Below are positions 12,501 to 22,612 of a stretch of DNA of 64,000 nt, one piece after another (the first letter of the stretch is position 1; each line of letters opens with the position of its first letter). A program made the position numbers and the translations under genes. The DNA lies in assembly GCA_000231825.2 (NCBI GenBank), contig JH720310.1:130909-194908 (forward strand), given 5' to 3'. This stretch comes from Tetrahymena elliotti 4EA (lineage: Eukaryota; Ciliophora; Oligohymenophorea; Hymenostomatida; Tetrahymenidae). The notes below the pieces were generated by a model. The model was not told the DNA's origin and did not search any database. It saw only the letters and a program-made list of their open reading frames with translations.

Positions 12501-13778
12501 AATATTATATTAATTTTCTATTTTTCTTTTAGAAATACAGAGATGACAAGAATCAGTTTAGAGATTGCTATTAAAAAATAATATTTTTAGAAAATGAAAA
12601 TAAAAGATTGAAGTAGGCTCCAAATAGTTAAGAACGTATTGGTGGAATAGCTAAGCAAGCAACTAATAAGCATTAAAAGAAAAATGAATAAAACAAGAGA
12701 ATTGTACTTAAAAAGAAGTCTGCTTCAGCTCATGATTAAAGAGAAAAGCAAATTAATACACTCAATATTACTATGAAAATTAAAGAGCATTAGAATAATA
12801 CAGCAGAAGCTCTGACAAATCACTTTTTAAAAGCATAAAATATAATAGAACAACAATAACAACAGCAATAATAAAAGAATATATAACCAGTTTCAGCTAA
12901 AAAGAATATTTCTATACATTTAAAGACACAGCCAGATGAATCAGAAGACAGTCAAGGAGAAGATAATGTACCTAAATCAAATAAAGAAAATAAACCGAAA
13001 TTAGATATTCTAGAATACTTTTTAAAAGGAAATAAACATGCTAAATGCTAAGTGAATAAACATCTTAGGAATTTGCAAAAAAAAGAATCAAATAAAGAAA
13101 AAATGAGCAAAACTTTAGGCTCAACATTCTTTTTGGGAGTTTATAAAAAAATTGCAGAAGATTTTAATGATAAAAAGTAACAAGAAGAGTAAAATTAGAT
13201 TTTTCATTAAAAAAACTAAGATGTTAGCTCAAATAAAACTAAAAATATCCATATTTAATTATAAAATCAAAATCAATAAATCTAACAATCCCATTAAAAA
13301 TCATATTTATTAAATAACTCTTAACAAGAAAATCACTAAGAAAATAAACAACCTTTTTGTGGTCCTATAACTAGACCATATACTCCTGAGTTAGAAGCAT
13401 GGAAACAAAACAGTGTAACCAAAATACAATCAAACAAAACATCATAAAACAGCAACAATAAATTTTAAAGCTAAGAAATTTTACAACTTCAAAATCAGAA
13501 TAAGTTAAACAGCTTTGCTCTCAACCTCTCTTACAACAGGAACCATGAACTTCACCTTATAAAATCCCACAAATGCTTTTAAAAATCTCATGTAAGTTTA
13601 TTATTAATAAATATAGATAAAGTCTAAAATATTTGAAAAGCCTCATTTTAATCTTGCAAAAACCCAAAATTTAAATTTTTCATCCTATGGAAGTGATGAT
13701 AAAAAAATATATTGCAATTACTGCATACATCTATTGGAATACTAATAAAAATAATTTGTATTGAGATTAATAATTTGA
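9550..13778 (+). CDS. Protein with two cyclic-nucleotide-binding domains
   Basis: Begins at ATG 9550 after an A/T-rich leader. The first exon (to about 10352) contains the start of a cNMP-binding fold, 'FCKKLRYMTQQKGEFLFKQN', 'SEYFYILLEGKVSLLIP'. A long Q/N/S-rich insert interrupts it, carried partly by an exon near 10420-10700. The fold resumes at about 11568 with 'EYYGSIYECLF', 'GEAIGGVDIL' and 'REAVLCIDDCELCCI'. A second domain starts at about 11870, with 'QKYKRGQVIYSQNEEINGCYLITSGEIEIV'-type features and 'YFGEEEHLLNEEYRNSSAICNSY' further on. The C-terminal third is a low-complexity Q/K/N tail. The classical R in the phosphate-binding cassette is not evident, so ligand binding is uncertain. 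Resembles the large ciliate cNMP-domain family that includes protein-kinase regulatory-subunit relatives, but no kinase is fused. The stop is at 13778 if a 25-nt intron near 13593 is real, or at 13636 if not. Confidence 0.75.
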
Positions 13779-13906
13779 AAATATCACATTTAAAAATTAC
13801 TATGTTTAGATAAATTTTTTACAAAACTTGATTTAGAAGTGGTGTGAATAAATTCCACAAAGTAGAATAAAAGATTTTTTTTTTTTTTGATTTCTTGTAT
13901 TTGAAA

Positions 13907-14488
13907 ATGAATATTAAAAAATAGATTTCAGTCCAGTAAATAATTAAAAAGACTAACTAAATTGTAACGCTGGGAGACTATTAAAAGCAGCATAATAGCT
14001 CAAAGAAATTGCTGGATGTAGAAAAATAAGATAATTAAATGATATTAGGAGATATTTTAAGTGAAATTCAATCTTTCAATTAGGAGTTTACAAAAGAAAG
14101 TATTGATAAAATGTTAGATTTACAAAAAAAATAAATTTAATAATCAGTAACTATCAAAAACTATGTTAAGCAATTTGGAGAACCAATTAATTATCATTTT
14201 AATAAATCTTTTAGACCTAACTAAGTAAACAAAATTTTTTAATATTAATTCAATTTTAATCAACATTTTTTTTAATTTAATCAAAAGAGGGCTCTTAGTG
14301 CCAGAAATTTAAAGAATATGAATATACAGAGAACTAGAAATCTTTCTTCAGACAGAGAAATAAATAATTAAAGCTCTACAAATTTATCTCATCAAAAATA
14401 ATGCAAAACTGATTAGTCTTTTGATTCCAAATCTGTAAGTGTTATTGTTGTTAACCATATGGGATAACCAAGAAAGTATATATATTGA
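13907..14488 (+). CDS. Small hypothetical protein, charged and Q/N-rich
   Basis: An ATG at 13907 follows a long T tract and opens a frame of mixed hydrophilic residues. One intron lies at about 14224-14286 (gtaaac...aaaag); the frame then runs to TGA at 14486-14488. The product is roughly 170 residues with a predicted helical middle ('LGDILSEIQSFNQEFTKESIDKML') and a basic C-terminal half. No domain is recognisable. It lies only ~130 bases after the end of the cNMP gene, so it could instead be a terminal exon of that gene; its own ATG and the T-rich gap favour a separate gene. Confidence 0.45.
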
Positions 14489-15165
14489 ATAAAAGCAAAA
14501 CAAGTGGTCATTAAAATAACTGTTGTATTTGAAATAAATGACAAAAATTATGGTATTTTAACAATTAAGTATTATATTTTATTTCTAAATAATAACAATT
14601 AAATATTTAATTTAATTTCTAAATAAATCTCATTCAAATAAATAAAATATTAAAAAATTAACCAAACTTTCCTAAGTTAAATATAATAACAATTTTAAAA
14701 ATGTTTGATTTGAATGTGTATGTATGCATTTGTAACTAAATTTATATTCTCCTTAATTTTATGGTTATAATCATTCATCAATATAAAATAATATTTTTTC
14801 AAGTTATATTCAATATTCAAATATATTTTTAAATATTCTTAAATATTCAAAAGTTGTTATCAAAATATATTTTTTTATTAAAGATACTACTCAAGAAAAT
14901 TTTCAAATGATAAATGATGAAGTATAGATGATATATTTCACATAAATTCTTTACTTAAAAAAATGCATCAATCAAGAATGAATTAGTTAATTGCATGTTT
15001 AAAATTATGGATGAAATATGAATTTATTGTTAATATTATCAAAAATTTTCAATTTTATTTTTGTTCTCTCATTTGAAGAAAAAAACTAATCTAGCCAGAA
15101 TTTACTCATGTATAATTTTAATGATTGTCTAACACTTGGCATCCTAATAAATTATTTGAGATTCC
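14489..15165. other. A/T-rich spacer
   Basis: Nothing recognisable in this stretch. It separates the small hypothetical gene from the mobile-element remnants. Confidence 0.5.
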
Positions 15166-15545
15166 TCCACCTCCTTTTTATTGTGTTTGTATGCAAGAAA
15201 TGAAAATAAGGACAAACATATTACTTTGATTTACATAGAAGTGATAAATATTACTTGAATTTAAGTTTGGAGTGAAAAATATTTAAATTTACATAGGAAG
15301 TCCAACAGTTAGAAAAGAAAATGAAATTTTTAGGGCAGTGATATTTAATAAAATAGTCTTATTTCTAGATTTTACTTTTTTGTAAACACCATTTTTTGTT
15401 TATCTTGAAATGTAACCAAATACCCAAATTTGGTTTTTGATAATCTTTGATCTTGCCTTTCCTTTTTCATCACAATATAAAAATGTTTCTTCCACTTCTA
15501 CATTTAAATTTTAGAAATTCATTAGTTTTTTCTTCTTCTTTTCAG
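15165..15545 (-). mobile_element. ISXO2/Merlin-like DDE transposase remnant
   Basis: On the minus strand, 15501 down to about 15360 reads 'VEVEETFLYCDEKGKARSKI' and then 'NQIWVFGYISR'. This is the block expected around the first catalytic acid of ISXO2-type transposases (consensus VEIDES, then WVFG-x-x-x-R). Further on, in another frame, comes 'CWTSYVNL' where the family has SD-x-W-x-x-Y. Then about 15246-15211 reads 'YHFYVNQSNMFV', matching Y-x-H-x-x-VNHS-x-x-FV, and 'CIQTQ' matches the HTQ-x-IE end motif. The motifs occur in the right order, but frames shift, the first acid reads E in place of D (VEVEET against VEIDES), and the later ones are lost. It is a dead fragment of a Merlin-type (IS1016/ISXO2) DNA transposon. 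No terminal inverted repeats were located. Confidence 0.6.
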
Positions 15546-15552
15546 CATAATA

Positions 15553-17901
15553 ATGAAGGGCATTAAGACATATTTAGTGATACCTTCTGATATTTGCAAT
15601 GGAAACTTAAGTATCATACAAACTGGCTAACACAAACTGTATTTCTTTTACTGGCCTGTCGATAGAAAATATTTATGGAAGATCATGTTAGAAGTTTCGC
15701 TATAAGTATTTTTGCAGATTTTACAATAATATTAAAAATACTGTAAATCTTCATTAATTAACGTGAATTTAATTAAGGATAATTTCTGACTAAAGTTGAG
15801 ATTAATTTAGGTATATCGCTTTGAAATAGCCTATTCAATGACTGTACATAAAGCTTAAGGATCTACATTAGATCAGGTTTTAATTGATTTTTCAGATTTG
15901 TTTGCATAAGGATAGGCATACACAGCATTGAGTCACTGAAAGACTTTGTAAAATATCCATATTATTAACTTAGATTTTACAAAGTTTTTAAGTTCAAAAA
16001 TTAAAAAAAATTATATCTTTGATAAACTATTGTAAAGTGACCTAAAGACAAAACTTAATAGTTGCATTGATGAAAAAGACATGATTGTCATAATTTATAA
16101 GTGTGATGATTGTATTTGTTTAAATTAAAAAGAAGAAAATTAATAATATACAAATGATAATTATTAGCATGAGCAATAAGAATTAGAATAAATTTTCAAA
16201 GAAGAAGAATTTGAAGGCAAGTAATGTTTTGATATGTTTGATTAATATACCTCTTCTCAAAATTAAAATAAAATGCAAGTGGAGTAGGATTATAAAAATA
16301 CCAACACTTAAAAGAAATTATAAGACTTTTTTTATGATCCATCTAATTTAGATTATTGGAGTAATTTAAATAAGTAATTACTATAAAAAGAAAAAGATGA
16401 AACCTCTTCAATTGTCCCTAATAAGATTTAAAAAGGTATTGTTACTCTTGATAACTTCAAAAAGGCTTAAGAAAAATTGATGATAAAAAATTTAGATAAA
16501 ATGAAAGAATTGGATAAAATGACTAACTTAGGATATCAACAGAAGACCTTTAAAATAAATTAAACTATTGCGCTTAAGAATCTCATTTTTAGCTGAAAAA
16601 AATTGAATAATAATTTCATACTAATACTTCTTAGATAAAGCCCATAAAGATTTAGTAAAACAAAAATTAAGAAATGTAAAATACTTAAAGAAATCAGTAG
16701 AGGTAGCAAAAATAAGACAGTTATATAGGAACCTGCTATACTCAAACGCATTAATGAGCTAATTAACATGAATTGGAATTAATATCAATTAAGCTTATTT
16801 AAAACTCTCTTTAAAAATTAAGAATTAAAAAATTCTGAGTTTATGAGTAATGGAGGACTTATTAACCCATCAAATTTGTGTTTCCATAATAGCTTAATGT
16901 AAGCATTAAGTAAAGCTATATAATCAGGACATATTCATGCAAAAAAAATTAGCTTCTTCTTTTAGAGCTAGAGTTACTATTTCTAATTACTTATAACTTT
17001 TCAGAGAGGATTTAAGGATTCATAATAAAGTGATCTATTATTACCTTCTGTGTGAATATATCAATAGTTGTGTAGATAATGACCTTTAATTCATGAAATT
17101 ACATAATTCTTATTAAAAATCTAAAAAAGAAGTACAAAAGGTTTAATATTAAGAAGATTTAGATGAAAATGATAATTAAAATTTTAATTAGAGAATTTAA
17201 TTTGAGTTGATACTAAAATCAATAGAGCAGTAAAATGCAACAGAAGAATATCTTATTAAACTTGATGAAAATTTTTTATTTTTTGACTAAAAAAAATTAT
17301 ATATTATTAACAAGATAATATTTAATGTTCTATTTGCGAATACAGTAATACTAGCACCCAAAAGTAATTAATTATGGATGTTAAGGATTATATAAAATCT
17401 TCAGATAAAATTCCAAGTACTATTTATGAATTTGTAGATCATACATACTAAGAATGTTAAACAAAATAGATTATTAAAAAAACTACATTTTATAAACCTT
17501 TTGATTCTAAGTAAAATTAATATCTCATATTAAATATTGTTAAAGATAGATTTGATTAAAATTAAATTTATATGAATACTTTTGATTTTTATATTAATAA
17601 AACTATAAATTTTTGTAATATAAATTACTAGCTTAAAGGTTTTAAGTTAATAAAAATAGAATAAAATAAATATTTGAAAACAAAAGATACTTTAGGAAAT
17701 TTTTTAAGATAACGTTTTTAATAACATATTAAAATTAAAACTGAATAACAACTTTACAAATCAAAAAAAATCATTTAAATTAAAATTAGGTAGGAAACAC
17801 ATATTAAAAAAAAATCAATAAAATATTTTTTTAGAAGAATTTAGTTTTGTGAAAAAAGTTTCGATTTCTTATATTACAATTAACTCATACATAGTAAATG
17901 A
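15553..17901 (+). pseudogene. Broken PIF1-like helicase / USP-type ubiquitin protease fusion
   Basis: 15553 onward reads 'KGIKTYLVIPSDICNGNLSII', like the KGMKVML...NGTLG block late in PIF1-family helicases. 15811-15936 reads 'AYSMTVHKAQGSTLDQVLID' and 'GQAYTALSH', the last helicase motif, ending at TGA 15937 (family: ALSR). The same frame then stays open to 16596 as a charged linker. From about 16630 it reads 'GGLINPSNLCFHNSLMQAL', the USP Cys box (GL-x-N-x-GN-T-C-F-x-NS-x-LQ), with the Cys kept. A shift at an A8 run continues the protein to 'SIEQQNATEEYLIKLD' (USP QQDA-x-EFL box). A second shift near 17325 leads to 'CSICEYSNTSTQ' and 'ECQTKQ' (zinc-finger Cys pairs), ending at TGA 17899-17901. 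No helicase ATPase motifs I-III lie upstream. At least one stop and two to three frameshifts make it non-functional unless these are assembly errors. Confidence 0.7.
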
Positions 17902-18316
17902 AAAATAATTTTCTAAACAATTTCTAAAAATTTTGTATTCACTACAAAATTCATTGGGTCACCCATAAGAAAATTAAATACCATAATTTGTATAAAATAA
18001 TATTCTAAGATTTTTGATAAATATTATTTATTTTAGTTTGCATTATTCGTAAACTTAAAAAGTTAATATTAAAATCAAATATCTATCTAATTTTATCCTT
18101 CTTAATTAACAATCAAAAAAATAGTGATAATAGGTAAAAATAGTTTTTCAATATTAATTTTGCTTTTTTAATCAACTATTAATTTAATTTATGAGCTACT
18201 GGCTGACTGATTTACTTTACTTGATCACGCTTGGCTAGCTCATATTCATTTTTATTTGTTGCTTTCAAATTTTGATGTTTTTCTCATTCTTTTCAATATT
18301 TCTCTCTTCAATGTTT

Positions 18317-18630
18317 NNNNNNNNNNNNNNNNNNNNNNNNNNNNNNNNNNNNNNNNNNNNNNNNNNNNNNNNNNNNNNNNNNNNNNNNNNNNNNNNNNNN
18401 NNNNNNNNNNNNNNNNNNNNNNNNNNNNNNNNNNNNNNNNNNNNNNNNNNNNNNNNNNNNNNNNNNNNNNNNNNNNNNNNNNNNNNNNNNNNNNNNNNNN
18501 NNNNNNNNNNNNNNNNNNNNNNNNNNNNNNNNNNNNNNNNNNNNNNNNNNNNNNNNNNNNNNNNNNNNNNNNNNNNNNNNNNNNNNNNNNNNNNNNNNNN
18601 NNNNNNNNNNNNNNNNNNNNNNNNNNNNNN
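18317..18630. other. Assembly gap of N bases inside the LRR array
   Basis: 314 N bases interrupt the array. The left edge is the T-rich intron end just before an expected exon block, and the right edge resumes in the next intron ('gaatcaataaaaatg'). The gap is close to one repeat unit, so it most likely hides one or more LRR units the assembler could not place. Protein predictions made of X residues across it are artefacts. Confidence 0.9.
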
Positions 18631-18849
18631 GAATCAATAAAAATGATTTTAATTTATGAGCAACTGACTGTCTGACTGACTAACTGAGTAATTCGATAAC
18701 TAATAAGGTTTAGTTTACTTGATAATTGTTTAGCTTGCTCATTTATTAATTAATTTTTATTTATTCATTTCATATTTAATTCAAATTTTGATGTTTATCT
18801 CATTGTTTTAAATATTTCTTTCTTCACTTTTTTTTTAATTTTTAAAAAG

Positions 18850-18939
18850 AAACAATGATATTGGTGAAATTGGAGCTCAAAAATTAGGATCTGAGTTAGC
18901 AAAATGTTCTAATCTCTAAACTTTGATTCTTGACCTCAA
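18850..18939 (+). pseudogene. LRR exon block (best preserved copy)
   Basis: 90 bases between an AAAAAG acceptor and a GTAAAAATAG donor. Read with one base completing the previous codon, it gives NNDIGEIGAQKLGSELAKCS followed by NLQTLILDL, a full RNI-type leucine-rich repeat without stops. It represents the family; copies at 19175, 19512, 20328, 20657 and 21932 are also intact. Whether it belongs to a transcribed gene cannot be decided from this window. Confidence 0.6.
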
Positions 18940-20099
18940 GTAAAAATAGAGTTTCAATATTAATTAAGCATTTTACAATCAATAAAAATAATTTTAATTT
19001 ATGAACTACTTACTGACTGTCTTACTAATTAACTGAGCTATTCGATGACTAATAAGGCTTAGCTTGCTCATTTATTAATTAATTTTTATTTATTCCTTTC
19101 ATGCTGAATCGATGTTTTTCTCATTCTTATCAATATCTCTTTCTTCAAAATTTATTTTTTTAATTTTTAAAAAGTTTGAATTATATTGGTGATATCGGTG
19201 CACAAAAATTAGGATCTGAGTTAGCAAAATGCTCGAATCTCTAAATTTTTAGTCTTTACCTTTAGTAAAAATAGAATTTCAATATTATTTAAGCATTTTA
19301 GAATCAATATAAATGATCGTAATTTATGAGCAACTGACTGTCTGGCTGTTTGGTTAACTAATTAGGGTTGGTTTACTTGATAATTGTTAAGTTTGCTCAT
19401 TTATTAATTAATTTTTATTTATTCCTTTCATGTTTAATTTAAATTTTGATGTTTTTCTTACTCTTTTCAAAATTTCATTCTTCAATTTTTACTTTTTTAA
19501 TTTTTAAAAAGTGAGGGTAGTAATGGTGATTTTGGAGCACAAGGATTAGTATCTGAGTTAGCAAAAAACTCGAATCTCTAAACTTTGAGTCTTTAACTTT
19601 AGTAAAAATAGAGTTTCAATATTAATTAAGCATTTTAGAATCAATAAAAATAGGGTTGATTTACTTGATATTAGTTTAGCATGCTCATTTATTAATTAAT
19701 TTTTATTTATTCATCATTTAATATTTAATTCCAATTTTGATGTTTTCTCAATCTTTTAAATATTTCTTTCTTCAATTTTTATTTTTTTAATATTTAAAAA
19801 GTTCGAATAATATTGGTGAACATACATACATATAATCGCGCACTGATATGCACTCAGAATACATCTTAATTTTATATTTATTATACGTTTTATAAGGTTT
19901 TTTTTTATTGATTTTTATTGTGTTTTTTAAAACATTGCAAAATTTTTAACTGTGAATGAAGAAAATAAATATTATCTGAGGTTTTATGGTGTATGTTTTA
20001 ATAATAAAATATCTGTTGTAAATTAAGATTTGTTTTTTTCAGGTCTCTTTGGTTTAATAAGGGAGCATGTTAGACTTAGGCTTTGCCTTCTAGGAATTA

Positions 20100-20225
20100 T
20101 TACAAATGTTATTTTTTTAAAGTAAAACATGAAATAGATTTTTTTATTAAATTTAGTAAGCACAAATTTATATTAAAGTCTATTTGAAAAAGTATTCCTT
20201 AAATAATGAATGGTATAGAAGAATA
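20100..20225. repeat. Duplicated array flank, copy 1
   Basis: This block ('aaagtaaaacatgaaatag', 'tattccttaaataatgaat') recurs at about 22470-22612, just past the right end of the LRR array. Here it sits inside the array between the truncated block at 19802 and the intact block at 20328. So an ancestral array end, with its flank, has been duplicated and now lies in the middle. Confidence 0.6.
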
Positions 20226-22469
20226 TTAATTTTTATTAATTCCTTTCTTGTTAATTTAAATTTTGATGTTTTTCTCATCTTTTCAATATCTCTCTCTTAA
20301 TTGTTTATTTTTTTAATTTTTTAAAAGAAAAAATAATATTGGTGAAATTGGAACACAAAAATTGGGATCTGAGTTAGCAAAATGCTCTAATCTCTAAACT
20401 TTAACTCTTTAACTTAAGTAAAAAGAGCGTTTCAATTTTAATTACTCATTTTGTAATCATTAAAAATGATTTTTATTTTCTGAGCAACTAAATGCCTGAC
20501 TGACTAAGTTACTGGCTGACTAATAGGATTGGTTTACCTGATATTTGTTTAGCTTGCTCATTTATTAATTAATTTTTATTTATTCCTTTCATGCTTAATT
20601 AAAATTTTGATTTTTTTCTCATTCTTTTCAATATTTACTTTTTTATTTTTTAAAAGTAGGAATCATATTGGTGATACTGGAGCACAAAAATTAGGATCTA
20701 AGTTGACAAAATTCTCTAATCTATAAACTTTAATTCTTTATCTCTCGTAAAAAAGTCTTTCAAATTTAATTAGGCATTATGTAATCAATAAAAATAATTT
20801 TAATTTCTGAGCAACTGAATGTGACTGACTAAGTTACTGACTGACTAATCAGGGTTGATTTACTTGATATTTGTTGAGCTTACTCGTTTATTAATTAATT
20901 TTTCTTTATTATTTTCAGATTTAATTCAAATTTTTTGATGTCCTTCTTATTCTTTTCAATATTTATTTTTTCATTTTTAAAAAGTTGGAATAATATTGAT
21001 GAAATTGGAGCATATAAATTAGGATTTGAATGATCAAAATGCTCTAATCTCTAAACTTTGAACCTTTAACTCATGTAAAAATATTGTTTCTATATTAATT
21101 ATGTATTTTAAAATCAATAAAAATGATTTTAATTTATGATCAACTCTGGCTGTTTGGTTAACTAATTAGGGTTGATTTACTTGATAGTTTTTTGCCTTGC
21201 TCATTTTTAATTTTTTATATTTTTGATATTAAGTTCAAATTTTGATTTTTTTTTTTATTTTTAAAAAATTGGAATAATATTTGTGAAATTGGAGCATAAA
21301 AATTAGGATCTGAATTATCCAAATGCTCTAATCTCGAAACTTAGATTATTTACCTTGGGTAAAATAGAGTTTCAATGTGAATTAAGCATTTTGGAATCAA
21401 TAAAAATTATTTTAATTTATGAGCAACTGAGTATCTGACTGAATTACTGGATGGCTAATTAGGGTTGGTTTAATTGATATTTATCTAGCTTGCTCATTTA
21501 TTAATTAAATTTTATTTATCCTTTTCAGAATTAATTCAAATTTTGATGTTTTTATCAATCTTTTCAATATTTGTTTCTTCAATGTTTATTTTTTTAATTT
21601 TTAAAAAGTTGGAATAAAATTAGTGAAATTGGAGCACAAAAATTAGGATATGAATTGGCAAAACACTCTAAACTTTAATTCTTTAACTCTAGTAAAAAGA
21701 GTGTTTCAATTTTAATTACACATTTTTTAATCAATAAAACTGATTTTAATTTCTGAGCAACTGAATGTCTTGACTGACTAATTAGGATTGATTTACTTGA
21801 TATTTGATTAGCTTGTTCATTTCTTAATAAATTTTAATTTATTCTTTTCAGATTTAATTCAAATTTTGATGTTTTTCTCATTCTTTTCAATAGTTCTTTC
21901 TTCAATATTTATTTTTTTTACTTTTAAAAAGTGGGAATAATATTGGTGAAATTGGAGCACAAAAATTAGGATCTGAATTATCGAGATGCTCTAATCTCTA
22001 AACTTTGAGTCTTTACCTTAGGTATATATAGAGTTTCAATATTAATTAAGGATTTTTGAATCAATAAAAATCATTTTAATTTATGGACAACTAACTTTCT
22101 GACTGGCTGGCTAATTAATTAGGGTTTACTTGATATTTGCCTTGCTCATTTATTAATTAATTTTTATTTATTCCTTTCATTTTTAATTCAAATTTTGATG
22201 TTTTTCTCATTCTATTCAATATTTCTTGCTTCAATTATTATTTTTTTAATTTTATCAAGTGAGAATAAAGTAGGATTAAGATATAAACTAATAAAGTTAA
22301 AAAGACTAGTCATTATTAAATTTTTTTGAAAAATAAATATTAATTTAAACTTAATTATGATTAAAATATTGTGTGACTATTAATGCTAATTTATATTGTC
22401 TAATATTTTTTTATTAAATTTATAAAATTTGTAATTATTTTCAAAAATTAAATATCAATATAAATACAA

Positions 22470-22612
22470 AGATTTTTTTTTTTTGAAGTAAAACAATGAA
22501 ATAGATTTTTTTATTTAATTAAAGTAACAAGCAAGCACATATTGATATTCACATATTCAAGTCTATTTTGAAAAGGATTCCTTAAATAATGAATAGGATA
22601 GAGTAAATAAAA
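22470..22612. repeat. Duplicated array flank, copy 2
   Basis: Partner of the block at 20100-20225, sharing 'aatgaaatagattttttta', 'caagtctatttt' and 'gattccttaaataatgaat' with small indels. It marks the outer right edge of the LRR array. Confidence 0.6.

Larger units (their letters stand above)
18150..22265 (+). repeat. Tandem array of LRR exon + intron units
   Basis: A unit of ~285-340 bp repeats at least ten times. Each full unit has a 90-nt exon-like block preceded by a T-rich tract ending 'tttttaaaaag' and followed by 'gtaaaaatag'. The intron also repeats: 'ttaattaatttttatttatt', 'gagcaactga'. Blocks start at 18850, 19175, 19512, 19802 (cut short), 20328, 20657, 20985, 21269, 21609, 21932 and 22260 (cut short). 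Translation gives 'NNIGEIGAQKLGSELAKCSNLQTL', a ribonuclease-inhibitor-type leucine-rich repeat. Since 90 is divisible by 3 and all blocks start in the same phase, any number can be spliced in frame. Several are damaged: TGA in the 20985 block, lost AG acceptor before 21269, 7-nt deletion in 21609. No flanking first or last exon was found, so this may be a dying gene or a gene fragment. Confidence 0.8.

Noticed and set aside
18256..18675. Open frames of ~110-140 residues across the N gap on both strands
   Set aside because: They consist almost entirely of undefined residues; only the absence of sequence keeps them open.
18150..22265. CRISPR-like interpretation of the regularly spaced repeats
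   Set aside because: The unit is ~330 bp, the conserved part is a coding LRR exon, and the genome is a eukaryotic nuclear one.
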